In this document: positions 21,221-28,698 of the stretch, one piece after another
Position numbering within the stretch: the stretch's first letter is position 1
Layout of the letters: the number at the start of each line of letters is the position of its first letter
Origin: Symbiodinium sp. CCMP2592
Taxonomy: Eukaryota > Sar > Dinophyceae > Suessiales > Symbiodiniaceae
DNA: 64,000 bases
Assembly: GCA_905221615.1 (NCBI GenBank)
Contig: CAJNDT010002891.1
Location: 505,001 to 569,000 of the forward strand
Direction of reading: 5' to 3'
Notes under the pieces: model-generated
Databases searched by the model: none
What the model was told of the DNA's origin: nothing
The model's input: the letters and a program-made list of their open reading frames with translations, nothing else
Position numbers and translations under genes: made by a program

Positions 21221-21249
21221 TATTATATAAAGTATTATATACTCAAATA
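21221..21249. promoter_or_regulatory. Bidirectional promoter between membrane protein (-) and DARQSLASIRD protein (+)
   Basis: Only 29 bases separate the divergent ATGs at 21,220 and 21,250. An exact TTATATAA occupies 21,223-21,230, two bases from the minus-strand ATG and 19 bases from the plus-strand ATG, where TATTATATACT follows. Confidence 0.6.
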
Positions 21250-21507
21250 ATGATGAAAAGTTCTTATAAACCATATAAAGAGTTAATACTAAACGGGAAG
21301 GCAAATAAATTAAATAACATAATACAAAGGGATATTAACAAAAAAGATTATGATATGATTAAGGACATGCTAGAAGAGAAACAGGACGCTCGGCAGAGCC
21401 TCGCGAGCATTCGCGACATTAATATAAAAAATAATGGTATTAAAACTAAAAAGATTTTGCCACCAGTTGAAACTGATAAAAAGAAATTTAAAAATATTAA
21501 AATCTAA
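21250..21507 (+). CDS. Small charged protein carrying the DARQSLASIRD repeat, just upstream of the capsid gene
   Basis: 85 codons, intact. The N-terminal half (MMKSSYKPYKELILNGKANK, NNIIQRDINKKDYDMIKDML) looks like paired helices. Residues 46-56 are DARQSLASIRD, encoded by the GC-rich 34-base sequence also found in the gene at 16,864-17,709. The tail is Lys-rich (NNGIKTKKILPP). It ends 16 bases before the capsid ATG on the same strand. Function unknown. The GC-rich motif looks like an in-frame insertion into an otherwise AT-rich gene. Confidence 0.7.
   Translation: MMKSSYKPYKELILNGKANKLNNIIQRDINKKDYDMIKDMLEEKQDARQSLASIRDINIKNNGIKTKKILPPVETDKKKFKNIKI
21385..21418 (+). repeat. GC-rich 34-base dispersed repeat, copy 2
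   Basis: It matches 17,595-17,628 (opposite strand) at 33 of 34 bases, and similarity stops abruptly at both ends. The lone difference (A/G at position 9) leaves the encoded peptide unchanged (CGA versus CGG, both Arg). Confidence 0.95.
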
Positions 21508-21513
21508 TCTAGT

Positions 21514-21523
21514 TTATATAATA
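21514..21523 (+). promoter_or_regulatory. Capsid gene upstream element TTATATAATA
   Basis: TTATATAA at 21,514-21,521 is followed by TA and then the ATG at 21,524. With so little space to the start codon it cannot act as a normal TATA box about 30 bases before transcription start without producing a leaderless message. It may be a late-type initiator element. Confidence 0.55.
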
Positions 21524-23025
21524 ATGGATAATTTAGTAGCAGAAGCAAGCGATGTTATGTCACCAGCATGACGCCTTGGATTACCTAAAACCGCACAGGT
21601 TGTAACAGACCGCCGTCATGTAAATTATTTTCCTAGCGGAAGTAACATTTACAAAACAGGTAGTGGGAATTTAAATATTCGTTTTTACATTACAGGTGAA
21701 GACGGGACTTACTTAGATTTATCAAGTATTCGTTTATTTGCTAATTTAGAAAATGAAGATGTAGAAAGTCATTTCTTACGCCCCTTATCTGGTCTTCATG
21801 GTTTCTTCAGTCGTTATAGATGTACCGTAGGAGGTCAGTTAGTTCAAGACATTGACCAATATAATAGACATTGTGAATTATACAACTCGTTTAAATCTGC
21901 CGACGCTAGACACTCTGATGATATTGAAAGCGCCGCTAATCCTCGTTGGGACGATGACTGGCGTCATAAATCCGCTAATGGTTTGGAACAGTTTGTTGGA
22001 ATAGATTACGACCCTACAACAACTAATCCATCTACAAGCACCACCGTAGAAACGGCGCCCACTGGAAACAAAAATATCGTGACTTTAACGCTTTTGGTGA
22101 TATTGGAAACAGATACACTCGTCATTCTATGTCAGGAATTCGTGGAGGTGAATATGTAAGATTAGGTCATAAGTTTAAATGCGGTTTCCTAGAAAGTAAT
22201 TATTATCTACCGGTTCGTTATGCCCCTTTAGAAATTGAAGTAACTTTAACATCAGACCCAGAAGCGCCAATTATTAAACCAGTTGTAACAGCAGGTGATT
22301 ATAGCGATAGTAAAGGGGATAGATACGGACATTATTTCACAACCGGTGACACAAGCACACTATGGCAACTAAACTCATTACTTATCAGAGCAGAGGTAGT
22401 AACGCTAGACAGTCAAGTTAATAATAATATCACATCGCATTTATTACAAGGTGGTTCATTGAAAATTGTTTATCCTATGTATCACACATTATCTCAAACT
22501 TTCAACACTAACGGAACCGAGATTAATATGAACGTCGTTAAATCAGCAAGTAAATTAAACGGTATGTTTATCACTTTATATAGACCGCAACGAGGAGCAT
22601 CTTTAGGAACAGGAAACACGGCAGGAATGGAAAATGGTCAATACTTACCCGACAATTATGTTTATAAGCGATGGAATTACTTTTACAATCCGATGATTAA
22701 CGCTAGACTTAATGACCTTGGAGCAAATGCGAGAGGAGCGGATAAAGGATATGGTTTTGCTAATAAGAATTTAAACATTTCGTGGCAGGTTCAAATACAT
22801 AATAAAAAGTATCGAGAATTTGAAAGTCAAAGTTTATCGGAACATTGGTATTTCTTAAACCGTATGCTTTCATATATTAATCCGGACCAAGACGCGTGTA
22901 GTATTGCCTATGAACAGTATAGAAGTGATAAATTTATCATAGGTATTAACTTTGAGAAAATGAATGAGCAAAATATGACTGGGATTAATACTAAAATGTC
23001 TGGATCAACAAATATCAAAATATAA
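21524..23025 (+). pseudogene. Major capsid protein (double jelly roll), broken by a stop and a frameshift
   Basis: The ATG at 21,524 opens the capsid frame, but a TGA at 21,569-21,571 (codon 16) stops it. Beyond it the same frame encodes the first jelly roll with hallmark stretches YFPSGSNIYKTGSG, LSSIRLFANLEN, HFLRPLSGLHGFFSR and CTVGGQLVQDIDQYNRHCEL, which I recognise as PLV/virophage-type major capsid. Near 22,055-22,065 the frame shifts by one base; the second half (HSMSGIRGGEYVRLGHKF, YYLPVRYAPLEIEVTL, SWQVQIHNKKYREFESQSL) then runs to the stop at 23,025. Total size is about 500 residues, normal for the family, whose trimers tile the icosahedral shell. Two independent lesions make this a pseudogene. 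It is plus-strand and directly followed by the fibre gene. Confidence 0.93.
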
Positions 23026-23223
23026 CCATTTAAAACATTGGAGGAAGCAGAAAAAATCACGAGATTTTTTGTCATATAATATCGGAGACTGTTCTGGAAA
23101 TTAGGTCTGATGGAAGTATAGTTTATGATTAATTTTTAAGTATCATTAATAATAATATTGAGTAATATTAAATATTATTAAGTAATAATATTTACTATTA
23201 TATAATCAATAATAATATTAACA
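23026..23223. promoter_or_regulatory. AT-rich spacer with TTATATAA before the fibre gene
   Basis: A 198-base spacer without an open frame. The downstream half consists of repeated AATATTA/TAATAATAT words, with an exact TTATATAA at 23,198-23,205, 18 bases before the ATG at 23,224. The upstream half is less AT-rich and holds no recognisable element. Confidence 0.5.
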
Positions 23224-25545
23224 ATGTTAAATCAAGCAATGAGTTTAGATGGGACAACAACTATTTATGCTAATGATTTTGTAAAAGTCTATGAAACAGG
23301 AACATCAACCATTGAACAAGACTTCGCAACAAAAACAGAATTATCAAACATAAACACAGCAAACGCATCAAGCATACAAGCAAACACAGATGCAATTGAT
23401 ATTCTTAATACCAAACAGCTTCATAATTTTAACAGTATTAATGCTATTAATACTGACTTAACTAATAATCACCAAACAAACATAGTTTTAAGTAGCAACT
23501 TTTACAACAAAACAGAAATAGACACGACCTTTACCAAATACTACACATCAACACAAATAGACACAAAATTATCTACGAATTATCAAAACAACACATTATT
23601 AGCGACGATTTTTTATAATAAAGGCGAGGTGGATACATTAATAGCAGGTGCGGGTGAGGGCGGTTATACGGATACAGAAATTGATAATTTATTAGCATTA
23701 AGAGTTCCATTGAGTGATTTTACTGATAGGTTTAAAACAAACCCAGTTATTGATTGTAGCGCTCCAACTATTATTCATACGGGCTTAACATTGAATAATG
23801 AAACAATAAATATAACACCGACTACTGGGTTATTATTTAGTAATCAAACGGGAGGAGGGGATAAAGTAGTAAGTGTGTTTAAAAATGCTACTAACTATAT
23901 ATCTTTACAAGGAAATAAAATTGTATCAAACGCTACATCTGATGATAGTGTTGTAGATTTAGAATTAAACCCGTCCGGAAATGTTAATATTACTAATGAT
24001 TTATCATTAACTAATTTAACAGCAGACAGCATTAATTTAACAAATAATGTTAATATCGGTGGAAATATTGAATTAACAGACGCTAATACAAGTATAGAAA
24101 GATATAATAACGCTACTAAATCAAATATATCAATGGATTTAAGAACAGACCAAGAGGCACTGAGATTAATGTTAGGAGCACCAACAGACGCAGACACTAA
24201 TACATTTATTGAATGTAATAATACAACAGGAGGAACAACATTATTTAACCCAACTTATTTTAAAGACACTATAAATTATGAAAACGACACCTTAAATATT
24301 TCTACTAACTCAGGAATTACATTTTATAAAGATACCACGGATGCTTCTAATGTAATGTGTGTGAAGAATGCTCAAGGATACTTAAAATTTATTTCTTTTG
24401 GTATTAATGCCTATAACACAAGCAATGAGAGTTCTTCATTACTTCTATTAAATACAGCAAACGGAAATGGTGTTTATTGTTTATCGTTAGGCATTGGAGT
24501 TATTCAAGGTTCAAATAAACTAAATGTATCGGGAGGCAATGCTAATTTTGGAAGCACAGCATCGTTTCAAAGTACATCAACATTCAGCGGTGATATTTAT
24601 GTAAATAATTCGGGTAGAATATTTCAAAGAGCCGACGCTAATAATTCATTAAACGTAATATCAACAGAAGAAATAAATTTTTCATTACAATCAAATAGAA
24701 CAACCGACCCGACAACTGCTACTATTGCTTTACAATTAAATGACACTAACGGAATTACATTAAATAGAGCAGTTACAAATAATCTAACTTTTAACAGCAT
24801 TGGTAATATCGTTGGTGAAGCAGACGTCATTAGTTGGGGGCGTTTTATGTTTCAAAATAGTAGCGAATTAAAAGAAGTATTGGATACTCAATATAAATTA
24901 TATATTAGAAATGGTGATACATTAGGAGAAATGAACTTAACAAGAGGTTTAGAAAGCAGCACACCAGAAATTCAATTAACGGATGGAAAAATAAATTTAT
25001 TAGGCAATCTGGAAACAACACACACTGATGTATCAGGGTCGAAACGAGTATTAATAAATAATCCAGATACTGACGGTTTCATTAGATTAAGTAATAATAA
25101 TTTATCAAGATTAGATGCCACAAACTCAGGTGTTGATGTTTATGGTTTCTTTACTACAACGAATAACGCTGATATTGGAGGAAATGTAACATGTGTTGCT
25201 TTAACTGAAACATCAGACGCTAAACTGAAAGAGAACATCAAGGAGGTAAATACGAAAGAATGTTATAAAGCAGTTAAATATATTAAACCTAAAACATACA
25301 ACTTTATTAAAGACGCAGACAAGACAAGTAATATTGGTTTTATAGCAGACGACATAAAAGACGCTAAGATGCCGAAAGAATGGGACAATATAATATGCTA
25401 TAATGATGAAGGTATAAAACTATTAGCATATAATAAGATGACTGTTGTTCTTTGGGGTTGCGTTCAAGAACTACAAAAAGAAATAACTTTTTTGAAAAGT
25501 GAAATAACGAAATTGAAAGGCAAAGTTAAAGATGAGGGTAAATAA
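23224..25545 (+). CDS. Fibre-like protein with C-terminal peptidase S74 intramolecular chaperone
   Basis: 773 codons, fully intact, the largest undamaged gene of the provirus. After a short N terminus, residues about 92-150 contain repeated fibre-type units (FYNKTEIDTTF, YYTSTQIDTKL, FYNKGEVDTLI). The long middle is Asn/Thr/Ser-rich with beta-helix-like spacing (LTNLTADSINLTNNVNIGGNIEL). The C terminus is a typical S74 domain starting at TSDAKLKENI, with the presumed catalytic serine 664 and lysine 669, then IGFIADDI and a final helix (VQELQKEITFLKSEITKLKGK). In phage tail spikes and fibres this domain trimerises the chain and cuts itself off. I infer a trimeric receptor-binding or vertex fibre. 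It follows the capsid gene on the same strand. Confidence 0.87.
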   Translation: MLNQAMSLDGTTTIYANDFVKVYETGTSTIEQDFATKTELSNINTANASSIQANTDAIDILNTKQLHNFNSINAINTDLTNNHQTNIVLSSNFYNKTEIDTTFTKYYTSTQIDTKLSTNYQNNTLLATIFYNKGEVDTLIAGAGEGGYTDTEIDNLLALRVPLSDFTDRFKTNPVIDCSAPTIIHTGLTLNNETINITPTTGLLFSNQTGGGDKVVSVFKNATNYISLQGNKIVSNATSDDSVVDLELNPSGNVNITNDLSLTNLTADSINLTNNVNIGGNIELTDANTSIERYNNATKSNISMDLRTDQEALRLMLGAPTDADTNTFIECNNTTGGTTLFNPTYFKDTINYENDTLNISTNSGITFYKDTTDASNVMCVKNAQGYLKFISFGINAYNTSNESSSLLLLNTANGNGVYCLSLGIGVIQGSNKLNVSGGNANFGSTASFQSTSTFSGDIYVNNSGRIFQRADANNSLNVISTEEINFSLQSNRTTDPTTATIALQLNDTNGITLNRAVTNNLTFNSIGNIVGEADVISWGRFMFQNSSELKEVLDTQYKLYIRNGDTLGEMNLTRGLESSTPEIQLTDGKINLLGNLETTHTDVSGSKRVLINNPDTDGFIRLSNNNLSRLDATNSGVDVYGFFTTTNNADIGGNVTCVALTETSDAKLKENIKEVNTKECYKAVKYIKPKTYNFIKDADKTSNIGFIADDIKDAKMPKEWDNIICYNDEGIKLLAYNKMTVVLWGCVQELQKEITFLKSEITKLKGKVKDEGK

Positions 25546-25564
25546 TTATGTATATTAATATATA

Positions 25565-25774
25565 ATGCCAACGTTAGACGAACAGATTAATCAAAAACTA
25601 GATGAGCAGTTACAAAGGGTGAAGAACGACTTAATCACCTTCAACTCCATTCAAAACATCATAGAAAAGACGGAAGCATTAGAAAAAGAAGTGGAGGAAC
25701 TTAAGAACAAAAACAAATGTAGCAATAATGGCAAGTGTATGCCATGTAACTTATGCTCATTTAGTTTATTTTAA
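25565..25774 (+). CDS. Small coiled-coil protein with C-terminal cysteine cluster
   Basis: 69 codons, intact, with TATATA directly before the ATG. Residues about 5-50 form an amphipathic helix or coiled coil (NQKLDEQLQRVKNDLITF, IIEKTEALEKEVEELKNK). The tail has CSNNGKCMPCNLC, four closely spaced cysteines that could bind one metal ion. It sits 19 bases after the fibre gene and could be an assembly partner of it; no family is recognised. Confidence 0.7.
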   Translation: MPTLDEQINQKLDEQLQRVKNDLITFNSIQNIIEKTEALEKEVEELKNKNKCSNNGKCMPCNLCSFSLF

Positions 25775-25803
25775 TGATAATTAATAATATTATTGATATA
25801 TTA
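25775..25803. terminator. Possible bidirectional 3' end signal
   Basis: A 29-base spacer between the convergent 25,565 gene and the ATPase. It is entirely A/T/G and includes the perfect palindrome AATAATATTATT (25,783-25,794). The same 12-base palindrome occurs twice at 28,668-28,698 after the last gene. A shared transcript end signal is inferred. Confidence 0.35.
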
Positions 25804-26568
25804 TTAATCATCGGAAACTTCAAAGCGCTGTTCAAAATTAATATAAAACATCTTATTAACATCCTTGGCGTTAGTGTTTATGTAGAAGAAAGAGTAAGGA
25901 GCATAATTTACCGCTTGTTGATACATCTGATACAGTGAGTTCTTATCCACTAACGCCGAGTTTTCATCTAGAAAACTATTGACTTCATTCATATTCTTCA
26001 ATCTGAAGATAAACAACGCCGAAGCGTTTAACCTAATTATTGGTGCTAATACATTGTATTTTTGAGTAGATAAAATACACGAGATGGCGTTGTGTCGTCC
26101 CCTAGTGAATAATCCATGTAATAAACTAGAGTATCTAACGAATTTGGGGTCGTCTGCGAAATCGTCAACAATTATAAGTATGCTAAATACATCCTTTTGT
26201 TTGTCCTTCTTTTGAAAATCAATGACTTTATGCTGAGTGTCTATTATCTTCTTCAATGCTATTGGGTCATAGTCTTCAAAATACACCTGTTCCTTTTCAG
26301 TATCCACCTTCATAACATCGTTGATATATTTCTTAACTGCCGTCCAAGTGTCATCAACATGAACACTAGGCGAAAATATGCATATCCTTTCAAATGAACC
26401 TCGGTAGATTTTCAATATCAGATTTTGAATAAGCACCGTCTTTCCTGCAGTTGAAGAAGCGACGCATAACATCCTAGCGGGTAAGTTAGGCATCATTTCG
26501 TATTTGCTGTTTTTATATTTATATTCGGGTATGTCTATCGGTTCCACTTTTGGTATTGTTTCACTCAT
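25804..26568 (-). CDS. Genome-packaging ATPase (FtsK/HerA, A32-like)
   Basis: 254 codons, intact, from an ATG at 26,568. It would use ATP to drive viral DNA into the procapsid. The Walker A region is ASSTAGKT at residues 37-44 (in the LPARMLCVASSTAGKT setting) and Walker B is ILIIVDDF at about 130-137. These are followed by GLFTRGRHNAISCILSTQKY, which matches the sensor region of PLV and virophage packaging ATPases, and NASALFIFRLKN. Length is typical for the family. It is transcribed toward the fibre gene and is divergent from the small genes at 26,605 onward. No lesion is seen although neighbouring capsid genes are broken. Confidence 0.9.
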   Translation of the reverse strand: MSETIPKVEPIDIPEYKYKNSKYEMMPNLPARMLCVASSTAGKTVLIQNLILKIYRGSFERICIFSPSVHVDDTWTAVKKYINDVMKVDTEKEQVYFEDYDPIALKKIIDTQHKVIDFQKKDKQKDVFSILIIVDDFADDPKFVRYSSLLHGLFTRGRHNAISCILSTQKYNVLAPIIRLNASALFIFRLKNMNEVNSFLDENSALVDKNSLYQMYQQAVNYAPYSFFYINTNAKDVNKMFYINFEQRFEVSDD

Positions 26569-26604
26569 AATTAATAATTAGAAATTATATGATTTAAAAA
26601 TATA
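26569..26604. promoter_or_regulatory. Divergent promoter, ATPase (-) / small gene (+)
   Basis: A 36-base AT-rich spacer between ATGs at 26,568 and 26,605. It contains AATTATATGATTTAAAAATATA; TATA-like words face both directions but the exact TTATATAA octamer is absent. Confidence 0.45.
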
Positions 26605-26766
26605 ATGGATACGAAGTATGATACTTATATTGAAACCATAAATGGTTTAGAAGTAATAGAACAGCAGGTAATAACTGATAATAAAGTTAAACGATGTTGT
26701 TATTTGTCATTAGAGTTTGTAAAGTCAGTTATTATTTGTTTGAAAAATAGTAAGAAAGCTAAATAA
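26605..26766 (+). CDS. Small protein of 53 residues, unknown function
   Basis: ATG to TAA with no interruption (MDTKYDTYIETINGLEVIEQ, then VKRCCYLSLEFVKSVIICL). The C-terminal half is hydrophobic with two adjacent cysteines and a Lys-rich end, perhaps membrane-associated. It ends five bases before the next ATG on the same strand, within a rightward cassette of small genes. Tight spacing and viral-like composition support it, but no family is known. Confidence 0.55.
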   Translation: MDTKYDTYIETINGLEVIEQQVITDNKVKRCCYLSLEFVKSVIICLKNSKKAK

Positions 26767-26771
26767 TATAA

Positions 26772-27170
26772 ATGAGCGATAAAGAAAATGTTGAACAAAA
26801 AGAAGGAGGTTTAAGTGTTAATAAAGGTGGTATTAACTGTTTATTTTGTAGATGTAAAAGAAATACATATCATAAGGAAACTAAAACAACAACAACAGAA
26901 GATAATAAAGTTATTGTTAATGTTGTAGAAGATAGAAGCAGTTTTAAAATTGGAAAAGGCAGACATGTATCTCCTGACGATGGAATATTTAAGCCGGACA
27001 TTTCATCACAGTTTGGAGGCGTTGAGCTTTGTAGCACGGGTTGGGATAAGCATCGTAAAATTACCCCGGAAGAATGTGAAGAACGACTTGATAAACTTGA
27101 AGAAGATGTAGAAGATGTTAAGAAAGATGTTGAACAATTGAAATTTCATGGTCTTAATTTAATGGATTAA
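26772..27170 (+). CDS. Cysteine-containing coiled-coil protein, unknown function
   Basis: 132 codons, intact. The N-terminal part has NCLFCRCKRNTYH (C-x2-C-x-C), which could bind zinc or be lipid-modified. The middle is Thr/Val-rich and then Gly/Ser/Phe (FKIGKGRHVSPDDGIFKPDI). Residues about 98-125 form a clear coiled coil with heptads (EECEERLDKLEEDVEDVKKD). It follows five bases after the 53-residue gene. Its role cannot be inferred beyond likely oligomerisation. Confidence 0.68.
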   Translation: MSDKENVEQKEGGLSVNKGGINCLFCRCKRNTYHKETKTTTTEDNKVIVNVVEDRSSFKIGKGRHVSPDDGIFKPDISSQFGGVELCSTGWDKHRKITPEECEERLDKLEEDVEDVKKDVEQLKFHGLNLMD

Positions 27171-27196
27171 TATATATATATATATGTAATAATAAT

Positions 27197-27394
27197 ATGG
27201 ATTGTTTGTGTTTTAAGAAAGAAAAGAAAGAAACGACGAGCACTTGGTTAATTGAAAGAAGAAAGATAAGAATGTATAACGCTAGGTTAAGTGCTATACT
27301 AGATGAACTGGAGGATTACCAGCATTTAAGTCAATATAAGAAACGATATAAATTGTTATTTGAGTTTTATCAATTACAAGAGATATTAAAATAA
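27197..27394 (+). CDS. Small basic helical protein, unknown function
   Basis: 65 codons, intact, preceded by a (TA)7-like run. The N terminus MDCLCFKKEKK has two cysteines followed by lysines, a pattern seen in membrane-tethered proteins. The remainder is helical and aromatic-rich (YNARLSAILDELEDYQHLSQ, KKRYKLLFEFYQLQEI). No family is recognised; it belongs to the same rightward cassette. Confidence 0.62.
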   Translation: MDCLCFKKEKKETTSTWLIERRKIRMYNARLSAILDELEDYQHLSQYKKRYKLLFEFYQLQEILK

Positions 27395-27644
27395 TTACTT
27401 AAAGTGGTAACTACATGTATTTTTGACAGTGTAAAGCCTTTTGAAAGTCCCAGACATCATTTCTTCACCATAAGCATATCATAAGAGTATGGTAATGGTT
27501 AATTAGTTTGGAGGTATTGCCCCGCCCATTGCTTTGATTCCCCATTGCCCCTATAAATGTTCTAATATTAATTAAAATATTAGAAGATTAGAAGATTTTT
27601 TCAGTCTAACCATGTATAAAGACTAGACTTTTTCATATATTAAG
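27395..27644. other. Spacer without a recognised gene
   Basis: 250 bases with no convincing open frame. The stretch is less AT-rich around 27,510-27,560 (TATTGCCCCGCCCATTGC and following) and ends in TTCATATATTAAG before the next ATG. I see no repeat or hairpin of note. Confidence 0.5.
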
Positions 27645-28212
27645 ATGGAAAAGCGAGTGTGTAAATCGTGCTGTGCTACAAAGGATGACGAAGAGTTTGA
27701 CGGCTTTAAGACTTGTAATAAGTGCCGAGAAGCGAAAAGAAAATGTTACGGTAAAAACAAAAACGAGTATAACCAAGCGAGAAGAGAGAGCAAAGGGGAG
27801 CCAATTATGCGAAGAATGCGGACACAAAATAAATCACGAAAACTGGGATGCCCATTTTCATTATGCGCTACATCCGAACTCGGAACTAAATGTATTGATG
27901 AAAGGTTATTTAACAAAGCTAGGTAATTTAAGGAAAGAAGGCAAACTAAATGATGAAATACAAGCAGAGATTAAGGCGGAATACGAAAAGCAGAAAAGAG
28001 AAATACGCAAACGATTAAACGAACAATTTCCTAATAAATTTGTTGATGATGAACCACATCCAGAACCCGAGAAACCGAAACCCGATATTGATAAAGTATT
28101 CAATCACGTCCATCTGTTGCTAACGAATGATGAGTTTTTAGAAGATTATTTCATGCTATTTGGCAAGCATAAGGGCAGAATATTTATTGAAATTCCGATA
28201 GATAAATCTTAA
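27645..28212 (+). pseudogene. Zinc-finger protein split by one frameshift
   Basis: The ATG at 27,645 opens MEKRVCKSCCATKDDEEFDGF and TCNKCREAKRKC, paired C-x2-C knuckles of the kind found beside HNH or other nucleases and in viral zinc proteins. Near 27,793-27,800, at an AAAGGGG run, the frame shifts by one. The continuation has a further LCEECGHKINH knuckle with HFHYALHPNSEL, then a Lys/Glu-rich helical stretch (LRKEGKLNDEIQAEIKAEYE) and an acidic end. Together they would give about 188 residues. The first frame ends in an unrelated Arg-rich tail at 27,926. A DNA-binding role is likely from the zinc knuckles; no catalytic motif is seen. Confidence 0.7.
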
Positions 28213-28273
28213 GAAAAGAATTTCTGAAGAAAAAACACTTAAAGAAAGAACAACTATATATATTAAGAGGAGA

Positions 28274-28657
28274 ATGGATTATACAGATCTAAATACATAT
28301 AAAATACAAGCGAAGTATATCAAGAAGATATATGAAATAAAATTAAATGAAATAGATTACTTGAATAAAATTAAGGAGTTATGTAAGTTGCTTAAAGTTT
28401 ATGAAAGTGTTTCTGATCAAGAAGATGTCTTGAATGTTAGGCGCGATATATCTCTTTTAGAAGGCAAAATCTCAGAAGATAAAAAGTTAATGAAACAATA
28501 TTCGGATCTAATTGAACATACTGAAATACTTTGTCAATGTGGGGGTCTCACAGACACTAAATATTTAGATGTGAAGCCAAAAAATGCTGTTAAGTGGTTG
28601 AATAAAAGTATTCAAGACATTGAAGAAGAATACGGCGAACTAGTCAAGCCTAAATAA
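28274..28657 (+). CDS. Coiled-coil protein, unknown function
   Basis: 127 codons, intact. Almost the whole chain is helical and charged (IKKIYEIKLNEIDYLNKIKE, ISLLEGKISEDKKLMKQYSD). A Cys pair (LCQCGG) lies near residue 90 and an acidic helix at the end (SIQDIEEEYGELV). It is the rightmost viral gene, 61 bases after the zinc protein, and ends about 100 bases before the host element. The AGGAG before its ATG is not expected to matter in a eukaryotic virus. Confidence 0.65.
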   Translation: MDYTDLNTYKIQAKYIKKIYEIKLNEIDYLNKIKELCKLLKVYESVSDQEDVLNVRRDISLLEGKISEDKKLMKQYSDLIEHTEILCQCGGLTDTKYLDVKPKNAVKWLNKSIQDIEEEYGELVKPK

Positions 28658-28667
28658 AAAAACCAAT

Positions 28668-28698
28668 AATAATATTATTTTGTTGAAATAATATTATT
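28668..28698 (+). terminator. Tandem AATAATATTATT palindromes after the last viral gene
   Basis: The perfect 12-base palindrome AATAATATTATT occurs at 28,668-28,679 and again at 28,687-28,698, separated by TTGTTGA. The two copies can pair with each other as a hairpin. The position directly after the last gene suggests a 3' end signal or the edge of the viral genome. Confidence 0.4.

Noticed and set aside
28260..28276. AGGAG before the ATG at 28,274 as a Shine-Dalgarno site
   Set aside because: The host is eukaryotic and other viral genes lack it; coincidence in purine-rich sequence.
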